This document shows positions 1 through 9,425 of a DNA stretch of 64,000 nt, in pieces; within the stretch, counting starts at the first letter, position 1, and every line of letters begins with the position of its first letter. Made by a program: the position numbers and the translations under genes. The stretch is from Citrobacter amalonaticus (lineage in GTDB: Bacteria > Pseudomonadota > Gammaproteobacteria > Enterobacterales > Enterobacteriaceae): assembly GCA_028994555.1 (NCBI GenBank), contig JARDVN010000001.1, forward strand, positions 4,278,001 to 4,342,000, written 5' to 3'. The notes under the pieces are model-generated. The model searched no databases and was not told the origin of the DNA. It saw only the letters and a program-made list of their open reading frames with translations.

Positions 1-942
1 CAGGCGCTGCCGGAGCATGAAAAACACATTTTTATCAGCAACCTGAAGTACCAGACGCTGCTGGATTCCATTCAGGGGCGTAGCCCGAACGTCGCGCTGC
101 TGCCGCTGATCTCCATTCCGGAACTGGAAACCTGGGTCGAAACCTGGGCCTTTTCCGAGACCATTCACTCGCGCTCTTACACCCATATCATTCGTAATAT
201 CGTCAACGATCCGGCTATTGTGTTTGATGACATCGTCACCAACGAGCAGATCCAGAAACGTGCGGAAGGCATTTCCAGCTATTACGATGAACTGATTGAG
301 ATGACCAGCTACTGGCATCTGCTGGGCGAAGGGACGCACACCGTGAACGGCAAAACCGTCACCGTGAACCTGCGCGCGCTGAAGAAAAAACTGTATCTGT
401 GCCTGATGAGCGTCAACGCGCTGGAAGCGATCCGCTTCTACGTCAGCTTCGCCTGCTCATTCGCTTTCGCCGAGCGTGAACTGATGGAAGGCAACGCCAA
501 AATCATTCGTCTGATTGCCCGTGACGAAGCGCTGCACCTGACTGGCACTCAGCACATGCTGAACCTGCTGCGCAGCGGCGTTGACGACCCGGAAATGGCG
601 GAAATTGCCGAAGAGTGTAAGCAGGAGTGCTATGACCTGTTCGTGCAGGCCGCCCTGCAGGAAAAAGAGTGGGCAGACTATCTGTTCCGCGACGGTTCAA
701 TGATCGGCCTGAACAAAGACATTCTGTGCCAGTACGTCGAATACATCACCAACATCCGTATGCAGGCGGTCGGTCTGGATCTCCCGTTCCAGACCCGTTC
801 CAACCCGATCCCGTGGATCAACACCTGGCTGGTGTCCGATAACGTTCAGGTAGCCCCGCAGGAAGTGGAAGTGAGTTCTTATCTGGTCGGGCAAATCGAC
901 TCTGAAGTCGATACCGACGATTTGAGTAATTTCCAGCTCTGA
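1..942 (+). CDS. nrdB: Ribonucleoside-diphosphate reductase 1 beta subunit NrdB (5' end outside window)
   Basis: Small (R2) subunit of aerobic class Ia ribonucleotide reductase; it houses the diiron-tyrosyl radical that NrdA uses to reduce ribonucleoside diphosphates in the cytoplasm. The frame is open from base 1 and gives the last 313 residues; the family is about 376 long, so some 63 N-terminal residues are missing on the left. Visible cofactor residues are the ETIHSRSY stretch (iron ligands Glu and His, radical Tyr) and the second ligand helix RDEALH. The tail DDLSNFQL is the peptide that docks onto NrdA. The TGA stop shares its A with the yfaE start (TGATG), so the two are translationally coupled; nrdA is expected just upstream. 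Confidence 0.98.
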   Translation, partial: QALPEHEKHIFISNLKYQTLLDSIQGRSPNVALLPLISIPELETWVETWAFSETIHSRSYTHIIRNIVNDPAIVFDDIVTNEQIQKRAEGISSYYDELIEMTSYWHLLGEGTHTVNGKTVTVNLRALKKKLYLCLMSVNALEAIRFYVSFACSFAFAERELMEGNAKIIRLIARDEALHLTGTQHMLNLLRSGVDDPEMAEIAEECKQECYDLFVQAALQEKEWADYLFRDGSMIGLNKDILCQYVEYITNIRMQAVGLDLPFQTRSNPIPWINTWLVSDNVQVAPQEVEVSSYLVGQIDSEVDTDDLSNFQL

Positions 943-1196
943 TGGGACGCGTCACGCTGCGCATCACTGGCACACAGCTGCTGTGCCAGGATGAACACCC
1001 TTCCCTGCTTGCTGCGCTTGAATCGCACAACGTTGAAGTGGAATATCAGTGCCGCGAAGGCTATTGCGGCTCTTGCCGCTGCCGTCTGGTCGCCGGTAAG
1101 GTGGACTGGATCGCCGAGCCGTTAGCCTTCATTCAGCCCGGCGAAATTTTGCCCTGCTGTTGCAGGGCAAATGGCGATATTGAAATTGAGATGTAA
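942..1196 (+). CDS. yfaE: 2Fe-2S ferredoxin YfaE, NrdB diiron maintenance
   Basis: Small plant-type [2Fe-2S] ferredoxin of 84 residues that in E. coli reduces the NrdB diiron site so the tyrosyl radical can be regenerated. The cluster ligands are seen as CREGYCGSC (Cys-x4-Cys-x2-Cys, about residues 37-45) and a later Cys in LPCCC near residue 72. It starts one base inside the nrdB stop codon and belongs to the nrdAB operon. The CCC-encoding stretch contains a perfect 10-bp stem (positions 1148-1171), probably chance. Length and sequence match the family throughout. Confidence 0.96.
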   Translation: MGRVTLRITGTQLLCQDEHPSLLAALESHNVEVEYQCREGYCGSCRCRLVAGKVDWIAEPLAFIQPGEILPCCCRANGDIEIEM

Positions 1197-1207
1197 CGCG
1201 CGTTACA
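1192..1207. repeat. 16-bp perfect palindrome holding both convergent stop codons
   Basis: TGTAACGCGCGTTACA is a perfect palindrome. It contains the TAA of yfaE on the plus strand and the TAA of inaA on the minus strand, which are only six bases apart. There is no T-tract, so it is not an obvious intrinsic terminator. Confidence 0.7.
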
Positions 1208-1853
1208 GCGCGTAGTAATACGCTTTCACCTGTTCCCAGTCCGCTTTCGGGATGGGACTCAGGTACTTCTCAAGCTGAGAGAAGTCATGGTGCGCCGCTT
1301 TATGGCGACGCAAACGACGACGGCTCTTTTCCAGATCTAAAAACCCGGCTTCCACCGTGCCTTCTGTTTTTACATAGATATGGCGGACGTAGCAGCAACC
1401 ATGCTGACGATTCACGCTGTGCATCTTTTTAAAGGCCAGCGCGACCGCTTTTAACATCGCATCGCGCACCTCATCAGGATACGGCGTCAACGCGTGCTGC
1501 TGATACCACTCTTCGATGCTCACAAAACCTTTCATATCTTCGGTAATCAACAGTGCACGCCACTCACCGTTAACTTTTGTCGCGTTGCCATAGACAATTT
1601 TCGGCACGATCACGCCAGCGCGCTCCAGTTCGCGGATCACTGCGATTTCGCGTACAATCGTCGGGCGTCCGAAGGGATAGCGTACCGAGTGAAACAGATG
1701 TTGTGTCATCCGCTTCACATACAGTTTCTTCCCGTCACGCTCGATGCATTGCACACCGCTCATCCCTTTGCGTCGATAATTCGGTTCTTCAACCCAATCG
1801 CCTTCCGTTGCCCACCAGCTCTCAAACTCATTCTGCACTGCTGCCTGCGCCAT
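1203..1853 (-). CDS. inaA: InaA, Kdo/WaaP lipopolysaccharide-kinase-family protein
   Basis: Protein of 216 residues in the lipopolysaccharide kinase (Kdo/WaaP) family, known in E. coli as a weak-acid-inducible gene of the MarA/SoxS/Rob regulon; its substrate is not established. Kinase-like features are the N-lobe GKKLYVKR (putative ATP Lys) and, near residue 150, NRQHGCCYVRHIYV followed by GFLDLEKSR, where the Asp may play the metal-binding role. The start is the ATG giving MAQAAVQNEF; it matches the family length, whereas the longer in-frame start adds nine residues. A perfect PmrA-type box lies 60 bases upstream (1913-1929), which would tie this gene to envelope stress alongside the arn genes further along. 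Confidence 0.93.
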   Translation of the reverse strand: MAQAAVQNEFESWWATEGDWVEEPNYRRKGMSGVQCIERDGKKLYVKRMTQHLFHSVRYPFGRPTIVREIAVIRELERAGVIVPKIVYGNATKVNGEWRALLITEDMKGFVSIEEWYQQHALTPYPDEVRDAMLKAVALAFKKMHSVNRQHGCCYVRHIYVKTEGTVEAGFLDLEKSRRRLRRHKAAHHDFSQLEKYLSPIPKADWEQVKAYYYAL

Positions 1854-1912
1854 TATGACCATCCGTAACAGTAACCACATAAATTATTTATCGAACAAAT
1901 ATAAATCTTCTT

Positions 1913-1929
1913 CTTAAGGAAATCTTAAG
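1913..1929 (-). promoter_or_regulatory. Candidate PmrA (BasR) box upstream of inaA
   Basis: CTTAAG-GAAAT-CTTAAG: two perfect half-sites of the PmrA box (YTTAAK-N5-YTTAAK) with the right five-base spacing. In the inaA direction it is followed nine bases later by TATATT, a plausible -10, and it lies 60 bases before the inaA ATG. The other neighbour is the 3' end of glpQ, so inaA is the only sensible target. The match is seen; regulation is inferred. Confidence 0.6.
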
Positions 1930-2001
1930 AAATTCATGATCGGCTACGGACTTCTTGATCTGACGTGTGATTTCTTGCGTTAAAGCGGCAGGAAAAGAGA
2001 T

Positions 2002-2047
2002 AAAAAAACTGCACCTTACTCAGCGGTTGCTCGCCTTTGGGGTGCAG
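2002..2047 (-). terminator. Rho-independent terminator of glpTQ
   Basis: On the minus strand CTGCACC pairs with GGTGCAG across a 25-base loop region and is followed directly by seven T. It lies just after the glpQ stop. Confidence 0.7.
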
Positions 2048-2067
2048 TGGAGAGAATAACGCGGTTA

Positions 2068-3144
2068 TTACTCTTTACGTAAGAACATCACCGCTTTGTC
2101 GGGGAAGTCGGTGAACAGCCCGTCCACGCCCGCTTTGTTGTAGAGGATGTCATACAGCTGATTCACATCCGTTGTGTACTCCGGCAACTGATCGGCGCGC
2201 ACTGTATAAGGATGAACCGTCATCTTATTCTGGTGTGCTTCTTTCACCATATCTGTCAGGACGATATTGCCTTTCGTCGACTTCTCGTCAATCAGCATAT
2301 GGTAATCCGGACCAATACCGTCCGCATACTCCGCCACCTGCTTCATCGCGCCGGGTTTGAACATCCAGTCGTAGTTGTAATTCACCCAACTACCGTCCGG
2401 CTTCTTCTCCTGCGTTTCATTCCAGTCGGTATACGCGATGAGCTGTACCAGGTTCAGGTTCATCCCCATTTTCGGTTCCAGCTCATTTTTGATGCGCTTA
2501 AGTTCCGCTACATCAAAACTTTGCAGATAAACCTTGTCCTGCTTGTCGCTGTAACCGTATTTTTTCAGCACTTCCAGGGTCTTCGTCGCAATGTCCTTCC
2601 CTTCCTGATGATGGAACCACGGCGCTTTGATCTCCGGATAGATACCGATGTTCTTGCCAGTAGAATGGTTCAGTCCCTGCACAAACTCGATCTCTTCAGC
2701 AAAGGTATGCACGCGGAAATCCGATTTACCCATCGGGAAACGGCCAGGATAGGTTTGCACCTTCTTGCCATCTTCCAGATCAAACCCTTCGGTAAACTTC
2801 AGAGATTTGATTTCGTCCAGCGTAAAGTCGATGGCGTAATAACGACCGTCCTGGCGCGCACGATCCGGAAAGCGCTCCGCGACATCCGTCACGCGATCAA
2901 GATAGTGGTCATGCAGGACAACCAGTTGGTCGTCTTTCGTCATCACCAGATCCTGTTCCAGATAATCCGCTCCCTGCGCATAGGCCATCGCTTTTGCGGG
3001 CAGCGTATGCTCCGGCAGGTAGCCACTCGCGCCACGGTGGGCAATCACGACTTTATCCGTGTTGCTGGCGGCCAGGGCATGGCTTCCCATTACCGCGCCC
3101 GCCATCATCAGCGTCAGACTCAGGTTTTTCAGTGCTGTTTTCAT
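2068..3144 (-). CDS. glpQ: Periplasmic glycerophosphodiester phosphodiesterase GlpQ
   Basis: Hydrolyses glycerophosphodiesters (from phospholipid breakdown) to sn-glycerol-3-phosphate and the alcohol in the periplasm; GlpT then imports the product. The 358-residue protein starts with a Sec signal peptide (MKTALKNLSL, hydrophobic core, cleavage after SHALA near residue 25). The GDPD-family active site is visible as HRGASGYLPEHT, EQDLVMTKD and the catalytic HDHYLDR. It lies four bases after glpT and forms the glpTQ operon, with an intrinsic terminator behind it. Length equals the family norm and there is no damage. Confidence 0.97.
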   Translation of the reverse strand: MKTALKNLSLTLMMAGAVMGSHALAASNTDKVVIAHRGASGYLPEHTLPAKAMAYAQGADYLEQDLVMTKDDQLVVLHDHYLDRVTDVAERFPDRARQDGRYYAIDFTLDEIKSLKFTEGFDLEDGKKVQTYPGRFPMGKSDFRVHTFAEEIEFVQGLNHSTGKNIGIYPEIKAPWFHHQEGKDIATKTLEVLKKYGYSDKQDKVYLQSFDVAELKRIKNELEPKMGMNLNLVQLIAYTDWNETQEKKPDGSWVNYNYDWMFKPGAMKQVAEYADGIGPDYHMLIDEKSTKGNIVLTDMVKEAHQNKMTVHPYTVRADQLPEYTTDVNQLYDILYNKAGVDGLFTDFPDKAVMFLRKE

Positions 3145-3148
3145 TCAC

Positions 3149-4508
3149 TTAGCCCCCGTTGCGTTTCAGTTGCATCTCAGCATGGTGGCGTTTTTCGCCG
3201 ATCATCACCACAATCAACAGAATCACCGCCAGGATGCTGCCGCCGATCATCACCATGAAACCGCCGTCCCAGCCAAAGAAGTCCACGGTGTAACCAACGA
3301 TGGCGCTGGCCGCCACGGAACCGCCGAGGTAACCAAACAGGCCAGTAAAGCCCGCTGCCGTCCCTGCGGCTTTTTTCGGTGCCAGTTCCAGCGCATGCAG
3401 ACCAATCAGCATCACCGGACCGTAAATCAGGAAGCCGATCACAATCATACAAACCATATCGACGGTCGGGTTACCCGCCGGGTTCATCCAGTAAACGATG
3501 GTAGCGATCGTCACCAGGGTCATAAAGAACACACCGGTCGCGCCACGGTTACCACGGAACACTTTGTCCGACATCCAGCCGCACAGCAACGTGCCTGGGA
3601 TCCCCCGCATATTCATAGAAGAAGTAGGCCCAGGAGGATTTATCCAGTGCAAAGTGCTTCACTTCTTTCAGATAGGTTGGAGACCAGTCGAGAATGCCGT
3701 AACGCAGCAGATAAACGAACACGTTCGCAATCGCGATGTACCACAACAGTTTATTCGGCAGAACGTACTGCATGAAGATCTGCTTCGCGGTCAGCTCTTC
3801 TTCCGCTTTCTCGTTGTAGTCGTCCGGGTAGTCGTTTTTGTACTCTTCGATGGGCGGCAGGCCACAGGATTGCGGCGTATCACGCATCAGCGCGAAAGCG
3901 AAAATCGCCACCAGAATGGCGCCGAATGCAGGCATATACAGGGCGGCTTTCCAGTCGTTAAACCAGGCCATCCCGAGCAGGAACAGCAGCGGAGGGATCC
4001 CGCCACCAACGTTATGCGCACAGTTCCAGACGGAGACTATCCCGCCACGTTCCTTCTGCGACCACCAGTGCACCATGGTGCGTCCGCACGGCGGCCAGCC
4101 CATACCCTGGAACCATCCGCAAAGGAACAGCAGCACAAACATCACGGCGATGCTCGATGTCGCCCACGGCACAAAGCCCATGAACAGCATCACCGCCGCG
4201 GCCAGAATCAGACCGGCTGGCAGGAAAACGCGCGGATTCGAGCGATCCGAAACCGAGCCCATGATGAATTTCGAAAATCCATAGGCAATTGAGATCCCCG
4301 ACAGAGCGAAACCTAAATCACCGCGTGAAAAACCCTGTTCGACCAGGTAAGGCATTGCAAGGGCAAAGTTCTTGCGCACCAGATAGTACGCGGCATAGCC
4401 AAAGAATATCCCCAGAAATATTTGCCAGCGAAGCCGGCGGTATGTCGGATCGATCTCCGCTGCAGGCAAGCGTGCTCTGTGCGCCGCTGGTTTAAATATA
4501 CTCAACAT
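3149..4508 (-). CDS. glpT: Glycerol-3-phosphate:phosphate antiporter GlpT (apparent frameshift)
   Basis: Inner-membrane major-facilitator antiporter that imports glycerol-3-phosphate (and fosfomycin) in exchange for phosphate. About twelve membrane helices are encoded, with the family signature [13 protein letters not shown] in the loop after helix 2 and the central hydrophilic loop around residues 225-250. The frame breaks at about residue 301: the C5 run at 3602-3606 (G5 in the gene) carries one extra base. Removing it restores [13 protein letters not shown] and a 452-residue protein, the exact family length. Read literally, the last third would be lost and the cell would be fosfomycin resistant; a sequence error is far more likely given the other 23 like it. 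Confidence 0.95.
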
Positions 4509-4620
4509 AATGTAGCCTCCGTGGCCCGTCTTTTATAAGTAGTAAACACCGCAGGTGGTACATGCAACCCCCGCTGCTTCCGGTGTGGTCGCGATGTTAT
4601 GCAAAGATACAGAACGTGAA

Positions 4621-4636
4621 TGTGAATTACAGCACA
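4621..4636. promoter_or_regulatory. Candidate CRP site between glpT and glpA
   Basis: TGTGA-ATTACA-GCACA matches the CRP consensus TGTGA-N6-TCACA with one mismatch. It sits midway in the 272-bp divergent control region of glpTQ and glpABC, which is cAMP-CRP activated in E. coli. Confidence 0.6.
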
Positions 4637-4657
4637 TATTGTTACAGATTTATGACG

Positions 4658-4713
4658 AATGTTCAGAAAGGCGCACGAAATCACGTTTCATTTTCGAATC
4701 ATGAGCGAATATG
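4658..4713. promoter_or_regulatory. Candidate GlpR operators, glpTQ/glpABC control region
   Basis: AATGTTCAGA (4658-4667) resembles a GlpR half-operator, WATGTTCGWT. Further on, ATTTTCG (4690-4696) and CGAATAT (4706-4712) form an imperfect dyad of the same type. GlpR represses both divergent glp operons in E. coli. Exact operator limits cannot be set by eye. Confidence 0.5.
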
Positions 4714-4780
4714 CGCGAAATCAAACAAACCATGCTTTTTATGTGGCTAAATGATAAAAAACGAACTGTGAGGGAAAACA

Positions 4781-6410
4781 ATGAAAACTCGCGACTCGCA
4801 AACCAGTGACGTGATTATCATTGGGGGGTGGTGCCACTGGCGCAGGGATTGCCCGTGACTGCGCGCTGCGTGGACTCCGTGTTATTTTAGTCGAGCGTCA
4901 TGACATTGCGACCGGAGCGACCGGTCGTAACCACGGACTGCTGCACAGCGGCGCACGTTATGCGGTGACCGATGCAGAATCTGCCCGCGAATGCATCAGC
5001 GAAAACCAAATTCTGAAACGTATCGCCCGCCACTGCGTTGAACCGACGGACGGTCTGTTTATTACCCTGCCGGAAGACGAACTCTCCTTCCAGGCCACCT
5101 TTATCCGAGCCTGCGAAGAAGCGGGCATTCGGGCAGAAGCGATCGATCCGCAACAGGCGCGGATTATCGAACCGTCGGTGAATCCGCAGCTCATCGGCGC
5201 GGTTAAAGTGCCGGATGGCACCGTTGATCCGTTCCGGTTGACTGCTGCCAACATGCTTGATGCGAAAGAACATGGCGCCATTATCCTGACCGCCCACGAA
5301 GTGACAGGGTTGCTCCGTGAAGGGGCGACCGTCAGCGGCGTGCATGTGCGTAACCATCTCAATGGCGAAACGCAAACACTGCTCGCGCCGGTAGTGGTGA
5401 ATGCCGCCGGGATCTGGGGACAGCGGATCGCGGAATATGCCGACTTAAGCATCCGTATGTTCCCGGCGAAAGGGTCGCTGCTGATCATGGATCACCGCAT
5501 CAACCAGCACGTCATTAACCGCTGCCGTAAACCTTCCGACGCCGACATCCTGGTACCTGGCGATACCATTTCGCTGATTGGCACCACCTCAACCCATATT
5601 GATTACAACGATATCGACAGCAACCGCGTCACCGCCGATGAGGTCGATATCCTGCTGCGTGAAGGTGAAAAGCTGGCGCCAGTTATGGCGAAAACGCGCA
5701 TTCTGCGCGCCTACTCCGGCGTACGCCCGCTGGTGGCAAGCGATGATGATCCCAGCGGTCGTAACGTCAGCCGCGGTATTGTGCTGTTTGATCATGCGAA
5801 ACGCGATGGCCTGGACGGATTTATCACCATTACCGGCGGCAAGCTGATGACTTACCGCCTGATGGCGGAATGGGCCACCGACGCGGTCTGCCGCAAGCTG
5901 GGCAACACGCGTCCTTGTGTCACCGCGGACACGCCGTTACCGGGTTCGCACGAACCGACGGAAAGTACGCTGAAGCGCGTGATCTCCCTGCCTGCCCCAT
6001 TGCGTGGTTCGGCGGTGTATCGCCACGGCGACCGTACGCCAGCGTGGCTGAGTCATGGCCGCCAGCACCGCAGTGTGGTCTGTGAATGCGAAGCTGTCAC
6101 CGCCGGTGAAGTGCAGTACGCCGTCGAAAACCTCAACGTCAACAGCCTGTTGGATCTCCGTCGTCGCACCCGCGTGGGGATGGGCACCTGTCAGGGCGAA
6201 CTCTGCGCCTGCCGTGCTGCCGGGTTACTGCAACGCTTTAATATCACCACCGCTGCGCAATCCATTACTCAGCTCTCTGATTTCCTCAATGAGCGTTGGA
6301 AAGGCGTGCAGCCGATCGCCTGGGGCGATGCGCTGCGCGAAAGCGAATTTACCCGCTGGGTGTACCAGGGATTATGCGGTCTGGAAAAGGAGCCTCGCGA
6401 TGAGATTTGA
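4781..6410 (+). CDS. glpA: Anaerobic glycerol-3-phosphate dehydrogenase subunit A GlpA (apparent frameshift)
   Basis: FAD-binding catalytic subunit of the anaerobic glycerol-3-phosphate dehydrogenase, which oxidises glycerol-3-phosphate to DHAP and passes electrons through GlpB/GlpC to menaquinone. The true start is ATG 4781 ([15 protein letters not shown]). The frame breaks at residue 15-16 inside the Rossmann motif: the G6 run at 4823-4828 should be G5, giving [17 protein letters not shown]. After repair the protein is 542 residues. Domains are an N-terminal FAD/DAO fold (about 1-360) and a C-terminal BFD-like [2Fe-2S] domain with CECEAVT and [11 protein letters not shown] cysteines. It overlaps glpB by 11 bases. 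Confidence 0.95.
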
Positions 6411-7659
6411 TACGGTCATTATGGGCGGCGGTCTCGCCGGACTGCTGTGCGGTCTGCAGTTGCAAAAGAGCGGCTTACGCTGCGCGGTGGTGACCCGAGG
6501 TCAGAGTGCGCTGCACTTCTCCTCCGGATCGCTGGATCTGCTCAGCGCACTGCCGGATGGGCAACCGGTAAATGACATCACTGCCGGTCTGGACGCCCTG
6601 CGCGAACAGGCCCCAACACATCCCTACGCCACGCTCGGCACACAACGCGTTCTGACACTTGCAGAACAAACACAGGCGCTACTGGAAGCCTCCGGCGCGC
6701 ATTTGCAAGGCGATGTCCGGCAGTCACATCAACGGGTTACCCCGCTCGGCACACTGCGTTCAACCTGGCTCAGTTCACCGGAAGTCCCGGTCTGGCCACT
6801 GGCGGCAAAACGCATCTGCGTGGTGGGTATTAGCGGCTTGCTCGATTTTCAGGCGCATCTGGCTGCAGCCTCTTTGCGTCAACACGCTCTGGCGGTTGAA
6901 ACCGCCGAAATCGATCTGCCGGAACTGGACGTTTTGCGTGATAACGCCACTGAATTTCGGGCAGTGAATATTGCGCGTTTTCTGGATAACGAAGACAAGT
7001 GGGCACTGCTCTATGACGCGCTGTTGCCGATCGCAAAAACCTGCGAAATGATCATCATGCCCGCCTGCTTTGGTCTGGCGGATGACCGCCTCTGGCACTG
7101 GCTAAATGAACGTCTGCCCTGCGCGCTTACGTTACTGCCCACCCTGCCGCCGTCGGTGCTGGGAATCCGTCTGCATAACCAGTTGCAGCGTCAGTTCGTC
7201 CGTCAGGGCGGCATCTGGATGCCCGGCGACGAGGTGAAGAAAGTCAGTTGTAAACATGGCGTGGTGAGCGAAATCTGGACGCGCAATCACGCGGACATCC
7301 CGCTGCGCCCGCGTTTCGCGGTACTTGCCAGCGGGAGCTTCTTTAGCAGCGGCCTGCTCGCCGAACGTGAAGGCATCCGCGAACCGATTCTGGGACTGGA
7401 TGTTCAGCAAGCGGCGACCCGCGCCGAATGGTATCAACGTGATTTCTTTGATGCGCAACCCTGGCAACAGTTTGGCGTCACTACCGACGAAGCATTGCGC
7501 CCGTCACTGGCCGGACAAACCGTAGACAACCTCTATGCTATTGGCTCGGTTCTCGGCGGATTTGACCCCATTGCCCAGGGATGCGGAGGCGGCGTCTGTG
7601 CGGTCACCGCGTTACACGCCGCCCATCACATTGCAGCACGTGCAGGAGGTGAGCAATGA
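6400..7659 (+). CDS. glpB: Anaerobic glycerol-3-phosphate dehydrogenase subunit B GlpB
   Basis: Second FAD/FMN-type flavoprotein subunit of the anaerobic glycerol-3-phosphate dehydrogenase. The start ATG ([15 protein letters not shown]) lies 11 bases before the glpA stop and gives 419 residues, the family length. An N-terminal [10 protein letters not shown] dinucleotide-binding motif is visible, and a C-terminal [21 protein letters not shown] stretch closes the flavin fold. The stop overlaps the glpC start (ATGA), consistent with a tightly coupled glpABC operon. No damage. Confidence 0.96.
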   Translation: MRFDTVIMGGGLAGLLCGLQLQKSGLRCAVVTRGQSALHFSSGSLDLLSALPDGQPVNDITAGLDALREQAPTHPYATLGTQRVLTLAEQTQALLEASGAHLQGDVRQSHQRVTPLGTLRSTWLSSPEVPVWPLAAKRICVVGISGLLDFQAHLAAASLRQHALAVETAEIDLPELDVLRDNATEFRAVNIARFLDNEDKWALLYDALLPIAKTCEMIIMPACFGLADDRLWHWLNERLPCALTLLPTLPPSVLGIRLHNQLQRQFVRQGGIWMPGDEVKKVSCKHGVVSEIWTRNHADIPLRPRFAVLASGSFFSSGLLAEREGIREPILGLDVQQAATRAEWYQRDFFDAQPWQQFGVTTDEALRPSLAGQTVDNLYAIGSVLGGFDPIAQGCGGGVCAVTALHAAHHIAARAGGEQ

Positions 7660-8846
7660 GCGATACGAGTTTTGAAAGTTGCATCAAATGCACGGTATGC
7701 ACCACCGCGTGCCCGGTCAGCCGTGTTAATCCAGGTTACCCTGGCCCCAAACAGGCCGGTCCCGACGGTGAGCGCCTGCGTCTGAAAGATGGCGCGCTGT
7801 ACGACGACGCGCTGAAATATTGCATTAACTGCAAACGCTGCGAAGTGGCCTGTCCTTCTGACGTCAAAATCGGCGACATCATCCAGCGCGCACGCGCGAA
7901 ATACGACACCACACGTCCGTCACTGCGTAACTTCGTTTTAAGCCATACCGACCTGATGGGCAGTGTTTCCACACCGTTCGCGCCGGTGGTCAACACGGCA
8001 ACGTCACTGAAACCAGTGCGCCAGTTACTCGATTATGCGCTGAAAATCGACCATCGCCGGGCGTTGCCAAAATACTCTTTTGGCACCTTCCGCCGCTGGT
8101 ATCGCAGCGTGGCGGCCCGGCAGGCGCAGTACGCCGATCAGGTTGCCTTCTTCCACGGTTGTTTTGTGAATTACAACCACCCTCAGCTTGGCAAAGATTT
8201 GATCAAAGTACTGAACGCGATGGGCACTGGCGTCCAGCTATTGAGCAAAGAGAAGTGCTGCGGCGTGCCGCTGATTGCCAACGGATTTACCGACAAGGCG
8301 CGTAAACAGGCGGTAACCAACGTCGAATCACTGCGTGAGGCGATTGGTGTGAAGGGGATTCCGGTGATTGCCACCTCCTCGACCTGTACTTTTGCGTTGC
8401 GTGACGAGTACCCGGAAGTGCTGGACGTCGATAACAGCGGGCTGCGGGAACATATCGAACTGGCGACCCGCTGGCTGTGGCGAAAACTGGACGAAGGAAA
8501 AACCCTGCCGCTGAAGCCGTTGCCGTTAAAAGTGGTGTATCACACGCCGTGCCATATGGAAAAAATGGGCTGGACGCTCTACACCCTTGAACTGCTGCGC
8601 CGCATTCCGGGGCTGGAGCTCACGGTGCTGGATTCTCAGTGCTGCGGGATTGCCGGCACCTACGGCTTTAAAAAAGAGAACTACCCCACCTCACAGGCCA
8701 TTGGCGCACCGCTGTTTAAACAGATTGAAGAGAGCGGCGCGGATATAGTGGTGACCGACTGCGAGACCTGCAAATGGCAGATTGAGATGTCCACCAGCAA
8801 ACGCTGCGAACATCCAATTACCCTGCTGGCGAAAGCGTTAGGCTAA
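7656..8846 (+). CDS. glpC: Anaerobic glycerol-3-phosphate dehydrogenase subunit C GlpC
   Basis: Iron-sulfur subunit (396 residues) that anchors GlpAB to the inner membrane and passes electrons to menaquinone. Two ferredoxin-type 4Fe-4S motifs are clear near the N-terminus: [13 protein letters not shown] and [13 protein letters not shown]. Two CCG domains follow, marked by [10 protein letters not shown] and [10 protein letters not shown], as in heterodisulfide-reductase-like proteins. It overlaps glpB by four bases and is the last gene of the operon; a hairpin follows. Confidence 0.96.
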   Translation: MSDTSFESCIKCTVCTTACPVSRVNPGYPGPKQAGPDGERLRLKDGALYDDALKYCINCKRCEVACPSDVKIGDIIQRARAKYDTTRPSLRNFVLSHTDLMGSVSTPFAPVVNTATSLKPVRQLLDYALKIDHRRALPKYSFGTFRRWYRSVAARQAQYADQVAFFHGCFVNYNHPQLGKDLIKVLNAMGTGVQLLSKEKCCGVPLIANGFTDKARKQAVTNVESLREAIGVKGIPVIATSSTCTFALRDEYPEVLDVDNSGLREHIELATRWLWRKLDEGKTLPLKPLPLKVVYHTPCHMEKMGWTLYTLELLRRIPGLELTVLDSQCCGIAGTYGFKKENYPTSQAIGAPLFKQIEESGADIVVTDCETCKWQIEMSTSKRCEHPITLLAKALG

Positions 8847-8851
8847 ATGAC

Positions 8852-8885
8852 TCGCCCGGCGGCACAATCCCCCCCGGGCGTTTTT
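8852..8885 (+). terminator. Rho-independent terminator of glpABC
   Basis: CGCCCGG pairs with CCGGGCG, followed by five T, six bases after the glpC stop. The loop side ends in an unusually long C7 run (8869-8875), which may itself be lengthened in the same way as the coding homopolymers. Confidence 0.65.
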
Positions 8886-8939
8886 GCGCTTAGCATTCCA
8901 TAAAATTGAATACGTTACCGTCGTACGTATTTATCTCTC

Positions 8940-9380
8940 GCCCCTCTTCGCAAAGACTCAATTTCGCGCATAGCTCTGCTGGAACTGATGCAAAAACATA
9001 TCCGCGATCGTGATTTGATGGGGCTGGTTGACCGACTGGTCACGCTGTTAATTACAGGTACTGATAATGACAGCCAGTTGCATACGCTGTTTAATTATCT
9101 GGTGCAGTACGGCGATGCGCCCCGCTTCAGCGACTTTATCCATGATGTCGCCAGACGTGTTCCCCATCACAAGGAGAAATTGATGACGATTGCAGAAAGG
9201 CTTCGGCAGGAAGGCCACCACACGGGGCTGCAGAAAGGACTACAGGAAGGATTACAAAAAGGCACAAAGGAAGAGGCATTACGTATCGCGCGAATGATGC
9301 TGAAAAGCGGGATCGAATGCGACAAGGTACTGGTAATAACCGGGCTGTCACTCGACGAGATAATGGCAAACAGTCCGTAA
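8940..9380 (+). pseudogene. C-terminal remnant of an Rpn-family recombination-promoting nuclease (rpnE/yfaD-like)
   Basis: From about 8943 the frame reads LRKDSISRIALLELMQKH and runs on without a stop to 9380; an ATG at 8988 would give 130 residues. It matches the C-terminal part of Rpn (YhgA-like PD-(D/E)XK) proteins: the conserved ALLELMQKHIRDRDL segment, then FNYLVQYGDAPRF and a tail of short GLQKG/GLQEG repeats (about residues 75-90 from that ATG). The N-terminal nuclease half, roughly 170 residues, is absent: only about 95 bases separate it from glpC. In K-12 an intact rpnE sits between glpC and rhmA, so this is a local deletion scar. Whether the 130-residue piece is still translated is unknown. 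Confidence 0.75.
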
Positions 9381-9391
9381 AGCCAGACAGA

Positions 9392-9420
9392 TAGCCCGGT
9401 AGCACAGTGCCGCCGGGCTA
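9392..9420. repeat. Hairpin between the rpn remnant and rhmA
   Basis: TAGCCCGG and CCGGGCTA form an 8-bp perfect inverted repeat in the 45-bp gap between convergent genes. There is no T-tract on either side; it may be a REP-type element or a weak bidirectional terminator. Confidence 0.5.
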
Positions 9421-9425
9421 TGGAT

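Noticed and set aside
2212..3258. A 348-codon open frame antisense to glpQ
   Set aside because: It mirrors glpQ codon structure, has no family look, and similar shadows lie opposite nuoN, nuoM, nuoL, ackA and pta.
3549..4508. A truncated GlpT variant and a second small membrane protein (3149-3652)
   Set aside because: They are the two halves of one GlpT gene joined by removing one base; the sum is exactly 452 residues.
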